Positions 1 to 11,380 of a stretch of 64,000 nt of DNA are shown piece by piece. A model generated the notes under the pieces. That model ran no database searches. It saw only the letters and a program-made list of their open reading frames with translations, and was not told where the DNA came from. Position numbers and translations under genes: made by a program. Source of the DNA: Neofusicoccum parvum. Its lineage: Eukaryota; Ascomycota; Dothideomycetes; Botryosphaeriales; Botryosphaeriaceae. The first letter of the stretch is position 1. Each line of letters opens with the position of its first letter. The DNA is taken from NCBI GenBank assembly GCA_020912385.1, contig CP087207.1, positions 1,798,001-1,862,000 on the forward strand, read 5' to 3'.

Positions 1-1438
1 TGCGAACGTACTGCATTCCGGCCAAAGGTGTTTCACATGAGTAAAGATTCTTTCAAGGCCATGGACACGGCGTTCAATTTACCGGAGGAGATGTTTGCAG
101 CATTCGAGGATGACGGTGGCATATACTTGGACCGTTCTCGCTTTTCTGGAGATAAGCTTGAATCATTCCGTAAGAAGCTTTGACAGTCCCTCCTGCAGAA
201 AAATCTTACATGCATACGTAGAACTCGCGGTCAAGCTTCCGCAAATGTTCCAGCTGGGGAACTATGGCTTAGCGCTATGCCACAACTTCCGCTCTGGAAA
301 CACGAACGCTTTCCTTTGGGGCTGGAACGTGATCCTCGAGGACGACAGCACCACTCAGAAAGCCGTTGAGCCTTTTCATTTGCGAGTTGAGAGGCTTGTC
401 AGATGGATGCATGAGTCCTGCGCCCATCCATTGCTGCTCCCTGTCATCTTACTGCGTGAGCACATCGACAGAGCAAAGATCTTCCTCGCCGCGGAGCTGT
501 CGAGCACGGCGCAGAAATTGGAAAGACAGCTAGGGGCCGTTAACACGGGCCGACTATTCCGGCCAGCAACGAACGAGCCGCCTTTCAACTATGACAGTGT
601 CATGAGGATGATGGCTGATCCTGAGAGGAGGGCTGACATCACCTCGAAGCTTAATACCAATTCAAGCAATGCCATCAATCTGCGTTCGAAAGTCCGATGG
701 AATAGACGCTACTGCGCGTATCTCTACAAGCTGCTTGACAGGATGGAGATAATGAGCCAAAAAGACCGATATGATCACTCGGAGATCCGAGAAACACTGG
801 AATACCTTGATAAGAGCGCTCAAGGGGTCGAGGACTATGCCGATCATATAGTAGCGAGGATGGAGCTTCAGTTGAACGTGGTAAGTATCTTTCTCACTCT
901 GATCTGATGCCATATTGAACCGTGTCTGACCATTTCTTCCCAGTTCTACAACTTCGTCACCCAAGCCGACAGCGACATGAACGTCAAGATGGCTCGCATG
1001 AGCGCCAAAATAGCCGCAAACGCTGCCCTCGATAGTGTCGCTATGAAGGCTCTTGCTGTCGTCACGACAATATTCTTGCCGCCATCGTTCATAGCAGTAA
1101 GTGAAGCACTGTCGATATGATGCTCGGTATCCGAACTGACTCTTCGGAAGTCCATGTTCAGCATGTCCATGTTCGACTGGAGATCCAACAGCGCCGACCT
1201 CGTGTCGACGAACTACTGGATATTCTGGATCTCGAGCGTTCCTCTGACCATCTTCGTCATCGCTGGGTGGCGCGTCTGGTTCAACCGCCAGCGGGAGAAC
1301 AAGAACAGCTATTTCGAGTCGCTGATCAAGGGAGAGGAAGCGGACGGGGGCATTGATAACGCGTTCACGAGTCCACCGCGCCTGCAGGGCTTATACCCAC
1401 CCCGAAACGGCTACGCTGGGAAGTACAGAGGAGGATGA
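1..1438 (+). CDS. CorA-like Mg2+ transporter family membrane protein (5' partial)
   Basis: Fungal CorA-like divalent-cation channel family, predicted in a cellular membrane. The 5' end lies outside the window. Model: exon to 169, intron 170-221, exon 222-880, intron 881-943, exon 944-1096, intron 1097-1150, exon 1151-1438 (TGA); about 422 residues visible. The soluble part contains the motif AHPLLLPVILLREHIDR and a long helical stretch with YDHSEIRETLEYL. Two C-terminal transmembrane segments follow: one running from ALAVVTTIFLPPSFIA to SMFSMSMFDW, one around YWIFWISSVPLTIFVIAG. The canonical GMN signature between them is replaced by an SMF/SMS-type loop, as is common in fungal relatives, so Mg2+ transport itself is not assured. 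Exon 1 is inferred from phase alone and is the least certain; the 3' two exons are firm. Confidence 0.78.
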
Positions 1439-1850
1439 GCTTGGGGAACGGGGTTTTAATCGTGAGGCCCGGGCGGCAGGCGAATCCTTGCGGCGCTGCA
1501 GTGCGAGTGTTAGCTGGACGGATGCATGACAAAGGCGAGTTTGAGGCCCGTCACCTAGCGGATTTATAATGTTCGGATCTTAGAAAAGAATGGATGCGGT
1601 GTGTGAGGTGACCAGGTTCATCTTTCTGGGGACTTGTTTGAATGAATGGCTGGGGAGTTACTTGGTACCAATGCTTAGACGAGGCTTGGCAATGCTTGTT
1701 ACAACATATCTTCCAGCCCGTGCTAAAGAACATTTTTGAAGTTCGGCGTTGTTGAGGCGATTTGGCTTTAAAAACTATCTACAGGTAATCATCGCCCCCT
1801 TTTGAATACTGGTGGAGAGTAGTCGACATGGATTATCATTCCAAGAGCTT
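1439..1850. other. Intergenic
   Basis: Space between the stop of the CorA-like gene and the stop of the convergent secreted-protein gene. I see no coding frame or repeat that I can support here. Confidence 0.5.
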
Positions 1851-2796
1851 TTAGTTGCTCGAAGGGAACTTGTCCTTGTTGATCTTGATCGAGCCGGTCC
1901 AGGTCTTGCCGCTGTCAGCAGTTGTAAGCTCACCAGAGGCACCGGTGAGCTGAACGGTGCTGCCGAAGCTGTTGTCGGCGGCACTGAGAGTGATGGAGAT
2001 GTTCGACCACGCTGTGGAAAATGAAAGTCAGATATCTGGAAGTGTTTGTCTGCTCGGAGATGAAAGCTTACTGTAGCCGTCAAGAGATCCGCAGGTGTCC
2101 TGGTAGCACTCGTTGCTAGAGTAGAGGTAGGTAGGAAGGTAGTTGGGGTCTGAGAGAGGTCAACCGATGTTCATCGACGGAGGGCTGAAGGCGATCATAC
2201 TGTCACTCTCCTGGGAGACAAGCTCTCCACCGATCCAGACCTTCTGGGAAACATTCGTCTTGGACTGCGTCGTGACTGTTGTGGAGTTAGCACCCACATT
2301 TATGGATACACCTTCCGTGCGGGAGTCACGTACTCTCGAAGTCGATCTGGGAGGCGCTCGGTACGGGGATGTAGGGCTGCATGATCTGCCCGGAGGCAAA
2401 GTAGGTGCTTGCCGCAACGCACCACTCAGTAGCGGAAGCAGAGCATCCCCTAGTACATTTGTTAGCGAATGATTGAGGCACAAAGAAAGGAACTACTCAC
2501 TGGGACGACTGATCAGGAGACCAGTTCAGGAGCGGCTGCACGAGAGCCGTGTTCTCATCCGAAATGGAATCTGACACGCCAATCCAGATGGACATGAATG
2601 GCGGGTCGCTCTTGTCCTTCATGGTGGCGCCAGAAGGGGTGGCAGGCGGCACGACGGACCAAGTAGCCTTGGTGATGTAGTTGTCGCCGCTTACGGGGCC
2701 AACGGTGAACATGTTGCCAAAGGCCCAAGCGGAGTAATCGGCGGCAGAGGCGCGCAGCGCCAGGGCGAGAATTGCGAGGGAGGTGGAGGTGTACAT
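1851..2796 (-). CDS. Small secreted protein, possible eqolisin-like beta-sandwich, with an in-frame TGA
   Basis: Starts with a signal peptide (MYTSTSLAILALALRASA, cleavage likely before ADYSAW). Model on the minus strand: exons 2796-2501, 2449-2334, 2275-2072 and 2011-1851 with introns of 51, 58 and 60 bp, giving 258 codons. The mature protein is rich in W, G, S and T with strand-like stretches (PPFMSIWIGVSDS, KVWIGGELVS) and cysteines in CSASATEWC and CYQDTC. This suggests a secreted beta-sandwich protein; resemblance to G1/eqolisin-like proteins is a guess and I see no catalytic pair. Exon 3 contains one in-frame TGA at 2162-2160 (followed by C) flanked by good coding sequence on both sides. 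No intron of normal size removes it. The gene is therefore a young pseudogene, a readthrough gene, or carries a sequence error. Confidence 0.6.
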
Positions 2797-3651
2797 GGTT
2801 GATAGCGAATGAGAGCCGGTCTCGATAACGTAGGACGAAGGTCAGAAAGTAGGGAGTGTGTTGTCGAAAAATAGGTAAAGAATGTACGGCGCCTATACTA
2901 TGCCTTCTTGGCAGCGTTCTAAAAGGCTTATATACTTCTTATGCGCAACGGTAGAGATCCATCAGGGGAGTGGAGCCAAAAGAGCGCGTTTCAAACAGAT
3001 TGAAATATCGAATGCGAGCAAGAAAAAGTGGTGCAGGCGGCAACGCCCGCAGAAGCGAGACAGAAAACACGAGAGGCGCTGCAAGGCGTGAAACAATCGA
3101 TCGATTTCGATTCGTGGAAATGACACTTGTCGATGGAAATAATCCGTAAGGCAGATTGGAAGCAGCTAAACCAAGTACGCCTCACGCGTGCTTTGGTCGC
3201 ATACTGACCTTGCGCGGACGTCCATGAAACGCCAAATCACGTAACCGCGTCGTTCAGGACCCCATCGACCAATCCCGTAACGTTGCGCCGCCGTGGGCAT
3301 GTCAATGAACATGTTTTGCATGCTCGGTGTTTTCGGGATTTCCGGGAATTCGGGCGTGAGTTGTAATCAACGGCAAGGCATTGCACTCGACGTTGGCTGA
3401 GCCTCTGAAGGGATTTGGGGCGCCTTGGAATTGAAGTCCATTTCGACGAAGCCAAGAACAATCGTTCGAATTTTTGTGTTGACATCCGTTAATGGTGGTT
3501 AGAAGATATTTAGACTTGCGAATCTTGTTAGCGGATTTGGTTAGTTTTTTTTTTTTAGAATATTTATAACAACACCATCCCTCAAAGTCAGCTGTCTGAT
3601 AGTCAGAAGTACCGGTGGAATATCACTCCTTCTGGGAAAGCGACTGATCAT
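2797..3651. other. Intergenic
   Basis: Upstream region of the minus-strand secreted-protein gene and downstream region of the DUF3433 gene. It includes a T-tract at about 3547-3556 and AT-richer sequence to 3600. No supported gene. Confidence 0.5.
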
Positions 3652-6600
3652 CTACTCGGCTTCAACACTTCGATCGGTACCTGCCTCCAAATTCACAATC
3701 TCGATCCCCCACCTCGATTCTCCACGGCTATTCTCAAACCACCCGAGCTTCGTCTTAATGGTGCGATCTTCTCTGAGCCCCTCTGTCCCCCTTTCTCGCA
3801 CGAGTTGCAGCAGTTTCTCACTCCCGGCAATCAGTACGAGAACGTCTCCAACGCACTCGATATTCCTGTCCAAATTCTTCAGGTACCGTCTTTGCACAGC
3901 GGCGATAATGATGGTTGTCATGATAAGCCAGGCAAGAATCCCCACGCTAAGCCACACCGCCACGGGGTTCATGTTGAGCATCTCCGCCCGCGTGTCGACC
4001 CTCACGACAGCCGTGCGGTTCGTCTGGGAAACCGGCACTTCAGGCAAATTCAGCATCTTGCTGCGCTGTTCCGCGATCTCCGGCGGCAGGCTGGCATTGA
4101 TGGTCTGATACGCCCAGCCGCCAGTGTCCATCGGGACGTTGCTGCTGGCGAAGTGCTGGAAGAATGTCGAGAAAGTGCGTTGCGCGAGGCGCTCCATGGT
4201 GGTGGTGTTTAGCAGCGCTGTCGGGTCCTTGTCGGCCAGCGCGTACATGGCGTAGGTCATGTAGTCGAGATTGAGCCCCTGGGCGCGGTCGCGGAAGGTA
4301 AAGGTGTTGTCGTTGAGGTTCTCGGCGCCGTACCCGCTTATATCGTTTGCGACGCTGATGATGGTGATGTGTGCGGCAGCGAGCAGCGACCGCACGAAGA
4401 GGGATCCGTAGCTGGTAATTCGGTGCAATTAGCTTTGTTCCTGAAAGGCGATTTGTAATGAATGGCTCACCTTGTCGTGGTGTTAGCGCTGAACACTAAG
4501 GGGTAGTACTCCTGTGATGAGTACGGATACACGAGGACGTCGTCGGTCCATGCCTCAGTTGCAGTTTCTGGTTTACCTGATATTCTGTAATACTGGACTT
4601 CGCCGGTTTTATGATCAACCGTTACGTCTGCCAAGGCCGTTTCGATGATAGGCGTGCAATGAAGAGCTGCTATGGAAGGGGCATTGGTGAAGACCAGATG
4701 TTCAGCCATTTCACCGGCTGGATCCGAGCCCTCCATGGGGGCGAAAGCATTTTTAGTTTTGTGGAACCCTGATAGTGCATCTCCGTATATCCATTTTGTT
4801 GAAATGTTCACAGGAGCTCCTGGCCAGGTAGATCTAACCTGCTCCAAGAGTGTTGACCAGTAACCAATGGCAGAGCCAGCAGGAGGGCTACCAGTCTGGT
4901 TAGCACAACATTTGACCCTCTCTGGACTTGAAAGAATCGATGTATCCAGGAAGTCGTTCTCGTGGTCTTGATCGGGGTCAGTACCAAGTTCATAACCGGT
5001 CACCACGTGCTGAGGACGAGACTTGATGTTCCATTCCGACCTGTTGCGGAGATCTCGGACCGTAAGCCATGTCGTTAGATTTTCTAATCCTTGGTATGGA
5101 TCGCATTCGATACGACCACGGATCGCTGGTGTTGATACAGAAACGTTAATTGCGGGTGCGAAGGACGAGTTATCCATGTGTATATCCGGACTGGCAGTTG
5201 TAAGCTTTGACAGGTCCAACGGAACAAAACTCCAGCCATCCATGCTCCAAGGTGGGCGAGAACCGTTAAGAGTCAGTCGAATCATGGCGGTGTATAACCA
5301 ATTCGTAGAGAGGTGCGTATAGAGGTTAGAGAATACATATGATGATATTGGCTCGTTGATGGTTACCGATGATATGTCCGGTGCTTCGAACACGAACGGG
5401 ACTGTTCGCAACTCAAGTGCTCGTTCTACGTTGAAATGACTGTGTATGATGCCATAATCACGTTGAAACAAAGCTGACATGGCAATCGTAACTAGACGTA
5501 GAATTTGATAAGTATAGAACACAGAAAGTGTACGATGAAACTCACATATCGGTGATAGGGAAGTCCCAAGCGTAACCAATGTCAGAAGCCAGTGCTTTTG
5601 CCAAGCTGCTTTGATGGTTGCTACGATCCAGTATGAAGATTGATAGGATGAGCTTGCGCCGCGTGCGAAAAGTGTGGGAGCTTTAGCCACCGAGAGGAAC
5701 GGTTGCATCCTTCGGAAAGTTGCATCCATGGCGCTCCAACATAAGCTCACCGATACTGCAAGCAATGTCGGGATGATTGAGAACGGTGCTATTGTAGGGA
5801 GTTGAGTATTGAACAAACCAATCTGCGTCTGGTATATGAAGGTTTTGCTGTACAGTAGGGACCGTCGTGATAATGTATACAGTACAAGAACTCCAACCAG
5901 GAGAGCGGCCAGAAATAGTAGAAGTCCGACTAGAACTCGCAGTCGGAGGACCATTGGTCTCCAATCCGGCTTTGATGTCTCAGAAGAAGTCCTATCGGCT
6001 GTCGTGTAACTCAGTAACCATGACTAGAGATTTAGCGATGAGATGACTTACGTGGTACTGTAGCATGTTCGTCATGCAGTTCGTGCAATGTTCCAGGAGC
6101 ACTGTGGTATCGCTTGTCACACATGATCCGATCGATCTCCTGCTTTGAGCTTCTGTCAAGCTTCAATAGGGCTGGTGGAGTCCGGACTACTACCATGGAT
6201 GCTGTGCCAGTAGTTGTAGCTGGATCTTCGCTCAAGTTCAGGGGCCTATGCTTGTGTCCTGCTGATTTACATAGCAGCAGTAACAGGCATAGCAAAATAT
6301 GGAACAGAGCTGCAAGTGTGTAGGCCACTCCCGCGATAACAACAACTCGTTTTTCAGGGACAGTAATTGAGCCCTCAAAGGATTTCAAGCGTGAACCCTT
6401 CAGCTGAGTAAGATAGCGTTGTAGTGCTTCGCCAAACACTCTCTGCTTAATCACAGAAGCTCTGTCGGCAAGGCCACCATCTTGGACCATAGCCGTCATG
6501 TCGAAGTCGAATTGAGCTGCAAGCAGGGCTGATAGATCAGAAGCAAAAGGACGATCCTTTGTTTCGGGAGACTTTACGTAGGTCGCCCAATTTTGATCCA

Positions 6601-8328
6601 TGGCAATATTCTCGAAATCGAAGATGTTCAAGAAACGTGTTGGAACAATGGATCATTTCGTTAAATAGTCGTTTTCATCGAAGTTGATTTGAGAAGAGAA
6701 CTCCGAAAGAGACGCTGAGACATTGACATGTGCCATGTAGTAGTTGGTGGCGCATATGCGAGCTGTTATGTTTGCGTCTGGTAGAATACTAGGCCCGAAT
6801 GAATTGGCTGTCGCCCCTGCGAGAGGGGTGCTCACGAACAGTAACTGCCTGTTGCCGCACTGCTTTGATCGGTTAAAGAAGCGATAAGGTGAATAATCCA
6901 TTGTCGTTGAATTTCTTTGATCAGACGTAGGCTCAAGAGCCGACCAGACAGAGCCCCCTATGAAGAAGTCCCAAGAATGGACTTCCAGGCCGAAAGCGCA
7001 TCCGTCATCCGATTCCAGCGCTATTTTGACTCCCGATAGCCAATGGGATATATAACCGTCGGGGTCATCCCAGTTCTTCTCTGAAACTACCTCCTTTCTG
7101 ACAACTGCCATCGGTTGACATTCGACTTTCGTATTCAGGACGACTGATTCACCTTCCCATATCTGAGGGGGTTGTGAGAATGACGGGCCAAGAGGAGCTA
7201 ATCCGATCCTCGATGGCCAGAAAGGAAGGACGGTATATCTGTCGGGTATCCATGCTGATGTGGAAACATTCTGGAGAACATGACTGACTATCCGTAGATA
7301 AGTTTCTCTCTCCATGGTAGGCGAAGCTGCGGCATTTTCCCGGAGAGAAAATCGAGTGAAATCGGCCTTACTCGTCACGAAGATTTCCATTGACTCCAGG
7401 AGAGAAGGCGAGAGCGGAGATATGGCGAGGAAGCCAACAATATTAACGATTGCAGAAGCAATGAGAACCCAGCTTCGACGGCCGCCGTTCTTTTTCCTTG
7501 AGAATCCATCTGACACGGCATTCCACCATGCACCTGGCGCCTGCAAGATTGTTGAAGATGCCGGCCCACCTCCAGGTCTCGCCATCCTAGCGAAAGGTTC
7601 CGTCCTCTTCACATCGTCAAGCAACATGGCTGTCATCTGGACGTAGAGGACCGCAAAGAGGGAAGGTGTAAATCGCCATCCGAAAAGGATCGTAGAAGAT
7701 CCATCATCAGTGCCTAAGCCGTGATGTGTAGCTGAATACCAGAATAGTAGGACGACGGCGAGGAGTAGTGCCACCGTGGAAAACGTAAGAAACAAAAGAA
7801 ACGGCCACCGAGGCGTATATGGAAGCCAGGTGGCAATCCGACGCTCAGTGTCATTGATATTGTCATAGCTGGAAGGCTCGTGGTTGGGTTGCTCATCGCC
7901 TGCATGCTCGTGGTTCAGGGCCTCAGAATCGACGGATCCATTGCTGGTCAAGATCTGGATACCATGTTGCTCTAAATGATGAGAAAAGTCAGCAATGCCG
8001 CGACAACATTGCTAATGGGCGACTTACGATTTCTGACATCTTGTTCCTCAATGGAGGCTTCACCATCATCCAAATCGTCTCCGGCGACACGGAAAGGGCT
8101 GGATATGGTTTCGGGTACATGGTTCGGCTCATCGAATAATCGGAACATCCCAAAGGCATCTCGGAAAGGGGACGACAGTGTTGGTGGCCCCTCTCCCTCG
8201 GTGGAGAATTGTAGGTCACCTGCAGATGAAATATTGTTTCGTACTGAACGATCGGCAGTTCGATTTGACTGTGTTTCGTTGCAGATCGAGGTTGAGGGTG
8301 CTGCTTTGGCTTGCGGTGTACCAAGCAT
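3652..8328 (-). CDS. Large DUF3433 multi-pass membrane protein, with an in-frame TGA
   Basis: Fungal DUF3433 family: large polytopic proteins with two related membrane/ectodomain repeats, function unknown. Model: exons 8328-8028, 7971-6052, 5998-5546, 5491-4471 and 4411-3652, introns 53-59 bp. N-terminal cytoplasmic Ser/Pro region, then WPFLLFLTFSTVALLLAVVL and further hydrophobic helices with large N-glycosylation-rich loops. The second repeat starts near PMVLRLRVLVGLLLFL, with ATFRRMQPFLSVAKAP and a membrane segment VAVWLSVGILAWLIMTTIII. The C-terminal LGWFENSRGESRWGIEI is typical of the family. One in-frame TGA at 6655-6653 separates NFDENDYLTK from SIVPTRFLNIF. Both sides are conserved family sequence in the same frame and no splice removes it. 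An upstream exon (MASPSFSEVNVSEM, near 8565) may exist, so the start is uncertain. A gene finder will probably split this locus at 6653. Confidence 0.8.
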
Positions 8329-10350
8329 AGGCAAGGCAGGCTGAGAGCAATCAGAGGTGGATTACGGATGAGCATTGCTGAGAGCACCGCTGATTCATAT
8401 TCGTGGGCGAGGATGAGCAGGCGACTGAGCAAAGTAGCTATTCTGTTGACGGGGAATCTCTCCTCCCAAGTGGGTCTTGTGTAGCTCTAGCAGATCTACC
8501 GGAGTCGCAAGTGTGGATTTGGGTCATTTCGGAGACATTGACTTCGGAAAAAGAGGGCGACGCCATGTTGGTATAAGGGAATGAAAATTTGCGGAGCCTT
8601 TGAGAGGAGCAAGTCTTGTTCTCCTGGATTCGAGTGGGGCGTCGGTTGAGCGTTACATATATCACATGGTCCTGAAGGATGGTGACGCGAGCCTCGTTGA
8701 GATGTTGCGTTGGTAAAATGGATCCCTTACATGTGCGACAGGATGATGGTTGCAGTGTTACGGATGACGAAGTCTGTGTATGTGTCGCGCTTCTTTACGC
8801 AGGCTGCTGTTTCGATCCCGTTTGCCTGAATAAGGCGTTCTTCCCCGTCGCAAGGCTGAGAAAACTCAAAGTAAATGGATTCCAGAGCCATGCCAGGGGT
8901 GGCGTGACGGTAGTACGAGTCGCACACGTCAGGCTGTGCTGGCTCTCAGCCTTGTATTCTGTGTTCGCTGAACCATGATGGGCACATCCATATATGGAGT
9001 TATGTGCGATTGTTGAAGAGATGGATAATTACCCGGATGCTTGAGCTGCAGATGAAACCTGCAGCTGAAGCTGAGTACTATTCCCTTTGGAGCCGCATCA
9101 TAAGAGACTTGGCTCCGTGTTGCACCCTTTCTGTTTTCATTGTTGCGGCGGAAGGCTGCGTGACCTGGGTACCATTTCGGCGGCGAGGGGTTTCGTCATG
9201 TCGCGCAGGGCCCACAGGAAACAAACTTGAAGTTGTTAAGACTTGAAAGATGGTTCTCGGGTCGGAAACTTGGTCCTGCATCAAATCTAACGCATCGTTC
9301 ATGAAGAAAGACGCGGATCTCACCGCCCATTGTGCAACCTGAGAGTTCAGCGGTTGCCCACACCCCGTAGCCCTCGGAAATCCATCCCTTACCTTACTTG
9401 CGCAAAGGTCTGCGAGGCTGAAAGCTGTGAATGCTGAGGACTGACATCGACATACTCGGATCTTCTCCCGTCTCCAGAGCCTTCACATCGTCTCTTTTCG
9501 CTGCCAAACCTCCAGAATGTGGCAGCGCATCCTCGACGCCGCTATAGAAACGCAAGAATAGTGAGCCCCCGCGCATTACCCGCTCTCCCAAGCTAGACAG
9601 CTTCATTGACAGCGCAATAGAACCTTCGCAGCGGGCGTGTTCGTTAGGACAGGGGTCGTTCCAGGAGTCGCACGGCGCCTGTACAGAGCTGAGCGCGCGT
9701 CAAGTGTCTGCATGCGCTTGATACAGCGCGATGGCGATGTAAATCCTGGAGAGAGTGAAGAGCGCCGCGGCGAGCTACGGCACGAAAGCGGTGGCAACAA
9801 GCGTGTTGGAGGAACGTAGAGCAGCGGCGACGCAGAGAACGAAGGCGGCAGCGAAGAAGATGCCGAAAGGGCGAAAGGGTCGGGTGTGTTTAGGAAGGAG
9901 GGACAAACGCGAAGTGAGTTGCGAGGCTAGAGGATGGCGGCTCTGCATTGCTCTGTGCCGTCCGTCGCGCAGGACATTTCTTCTTGCAAGTCGTCTTGGT
10001 ATGAGGATCGCGCGCCTCAACGAACTCCGTTCATGTTCCCGTCAACAGAATCGACAGCAGCTTTGTCTGCTTGACCCGTGCTCCAGGCGAAGGCGATGGA
10101 AGAGCGAAGTGGATGAAGCGGTCGCGCTAGACCGAAAAGGGGGCTTGGTGAGGCAGCGGGCGACGTCTTTCGTGCCGCATATCAGCCGTAGCACTAAGCG
10201 AAATGCTCCGGGGTACATTGATAAACGGTATTTGCGACCACAACACCCACCTTTTCTCGCTTCAGTCCGACACCGATTCAAACAAGAGTAAGCCCCTCCG
10301 GCCTCCAATCCCACACCATAGGACGTTCTTTTGACTCGAAACGAAAGACC
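8329..10350. other. Intergenic, no gene supported
   Basis: About 2 kb. Contains a possible 5' exon of the DUF3433 gene (near 8440-8567, minus strand). There are short frames on both strands (8727-8927 minus, 9394-9606 minus, 9755-10291 plus), but none has a recognisable domain, consistent codon bias or clear splice partners. The Arg/Ala-rich 178-codon plus frame at 9755-10291 looks like a composition artefact. Confidence 0.4.
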
Positions 10351-11035
10351 ATGGCCAGCAAAGCGTTGCTCCGCCCTCATGCTCCGGCAGGGAACCTATC
10401 AACCTTGCGAATGCCCGCGCTGGACCTCCTGGTAAGCAATTGCACACACCTACCGACGGCCTCACTGACACGGCCGTTCTTGTGGCTCTACTAGATGCCA
10501 ACATCCAGCGCATCGGCTCCTCGCAGCAGGCACAGCAGGCGCAGCAGCAGCACACCGACTTCGAGCAGCAGTACACCGACTTCGAGCAGCAGTACACCGA
10601 CTTCCAACAGCAGGCGGAGAAACACGGAGAGCAGCAGCACCAGCAGCACTGCACCTCGCAGCATGCCAAGCCCTCCACGCTCTCCCGCCCCACGAGCAGG
10701 CCCAGTCAGTCTTAAGCGCCGTCTCTGCCAACGGACCAACCACTAACAGCCAGATCGCAGAGACGAAGCTTGAGCACACGTTCAACCTCAGCGCCGCCCT
10801 CGCCTGCGCCCACAACATCATTGACATCCACAAGGCCGAGGCCACGGTCTTGCAGGACAGGATCAGGAGCTACAAGCGCGCGAACGGCAAGTTGCAGCGC
10901 GAGCTGGACGAGCTGCGCGGCCGCGAGCGCATCCGCGAACAGGCGGACCAGACCCAGGCGCTGCAGGATCGCATCATTGAGCTCGAGGCGAAGGTCAAGG
11001 GCCTCGAGGGCTCGGTCGACGCGCTGGGCGGCTAA
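10351..11035 (+). CDS. Gln-rich coiled-coil protein
   Basis: Unrecognised protein, about 183 aa. Model: exon 10351-10431 (MASKALLRPHAP...), intron 10432-10508, exon 10509-10704, intron 10705-10760 (GTCAGT donor), exon 10761-11035. The second exon encodes a Gln-rich stretch with an imperfect YTDFEQQ repeat, a 21-bp tandem repeat at about 10555-10605. The third encodes a long charged helix with heptad pattern (VLQDRIRSYKRANGKLQREL and ALQDRIIELEAKVKGLEG) ending GG-stop. Frame choice rests on codon use (GAC TTC GAG CAG) and on the splice phases joining three frames. The first acceptor (10508) was chosen over the nearer TAG at 10494 because only it restores the Gln frame. Likely a cytoplasmic or nuclear scaffold; no function assigned. 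Confidence 0.55.
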
Positions 11036-11380
11036 GAGTGGGTTGTTCAGACTGCCGTGGAGAGACATTGGCCGGAAATCAGTCGATCCACCCTATCTGG
11101 ACACCACTGAGGTCATCGGAGAGTGGAGGAGTGATGATTAGCGATAGACGATCTCGATGTTGTCTGCGATTGCTTTAGATGGTACCGCAATGACACACGG
11201 CAGTGAGAAGCATCTGCATCAGAGCTATTTGCTGCTGCTTATAATGGTCGATGGGGGGAAGTTGTGACATTATACCATTGCGGTTCGTACATACAAGCTT
11301 CTGGGAAAGTGCTACGGCTCCTCAGAAGTAAGCCATGCTACTGCTCAATGATTCTAGAAACGACCACATACCTGTACACT
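11036..11380. other. Intergenic between convergent genes
   Basis: 345 bp separating the coiled-coil gene from the 3' end of the oxidase gene. Moderately AT-rich; no feature seen. Confidence 0.5.
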
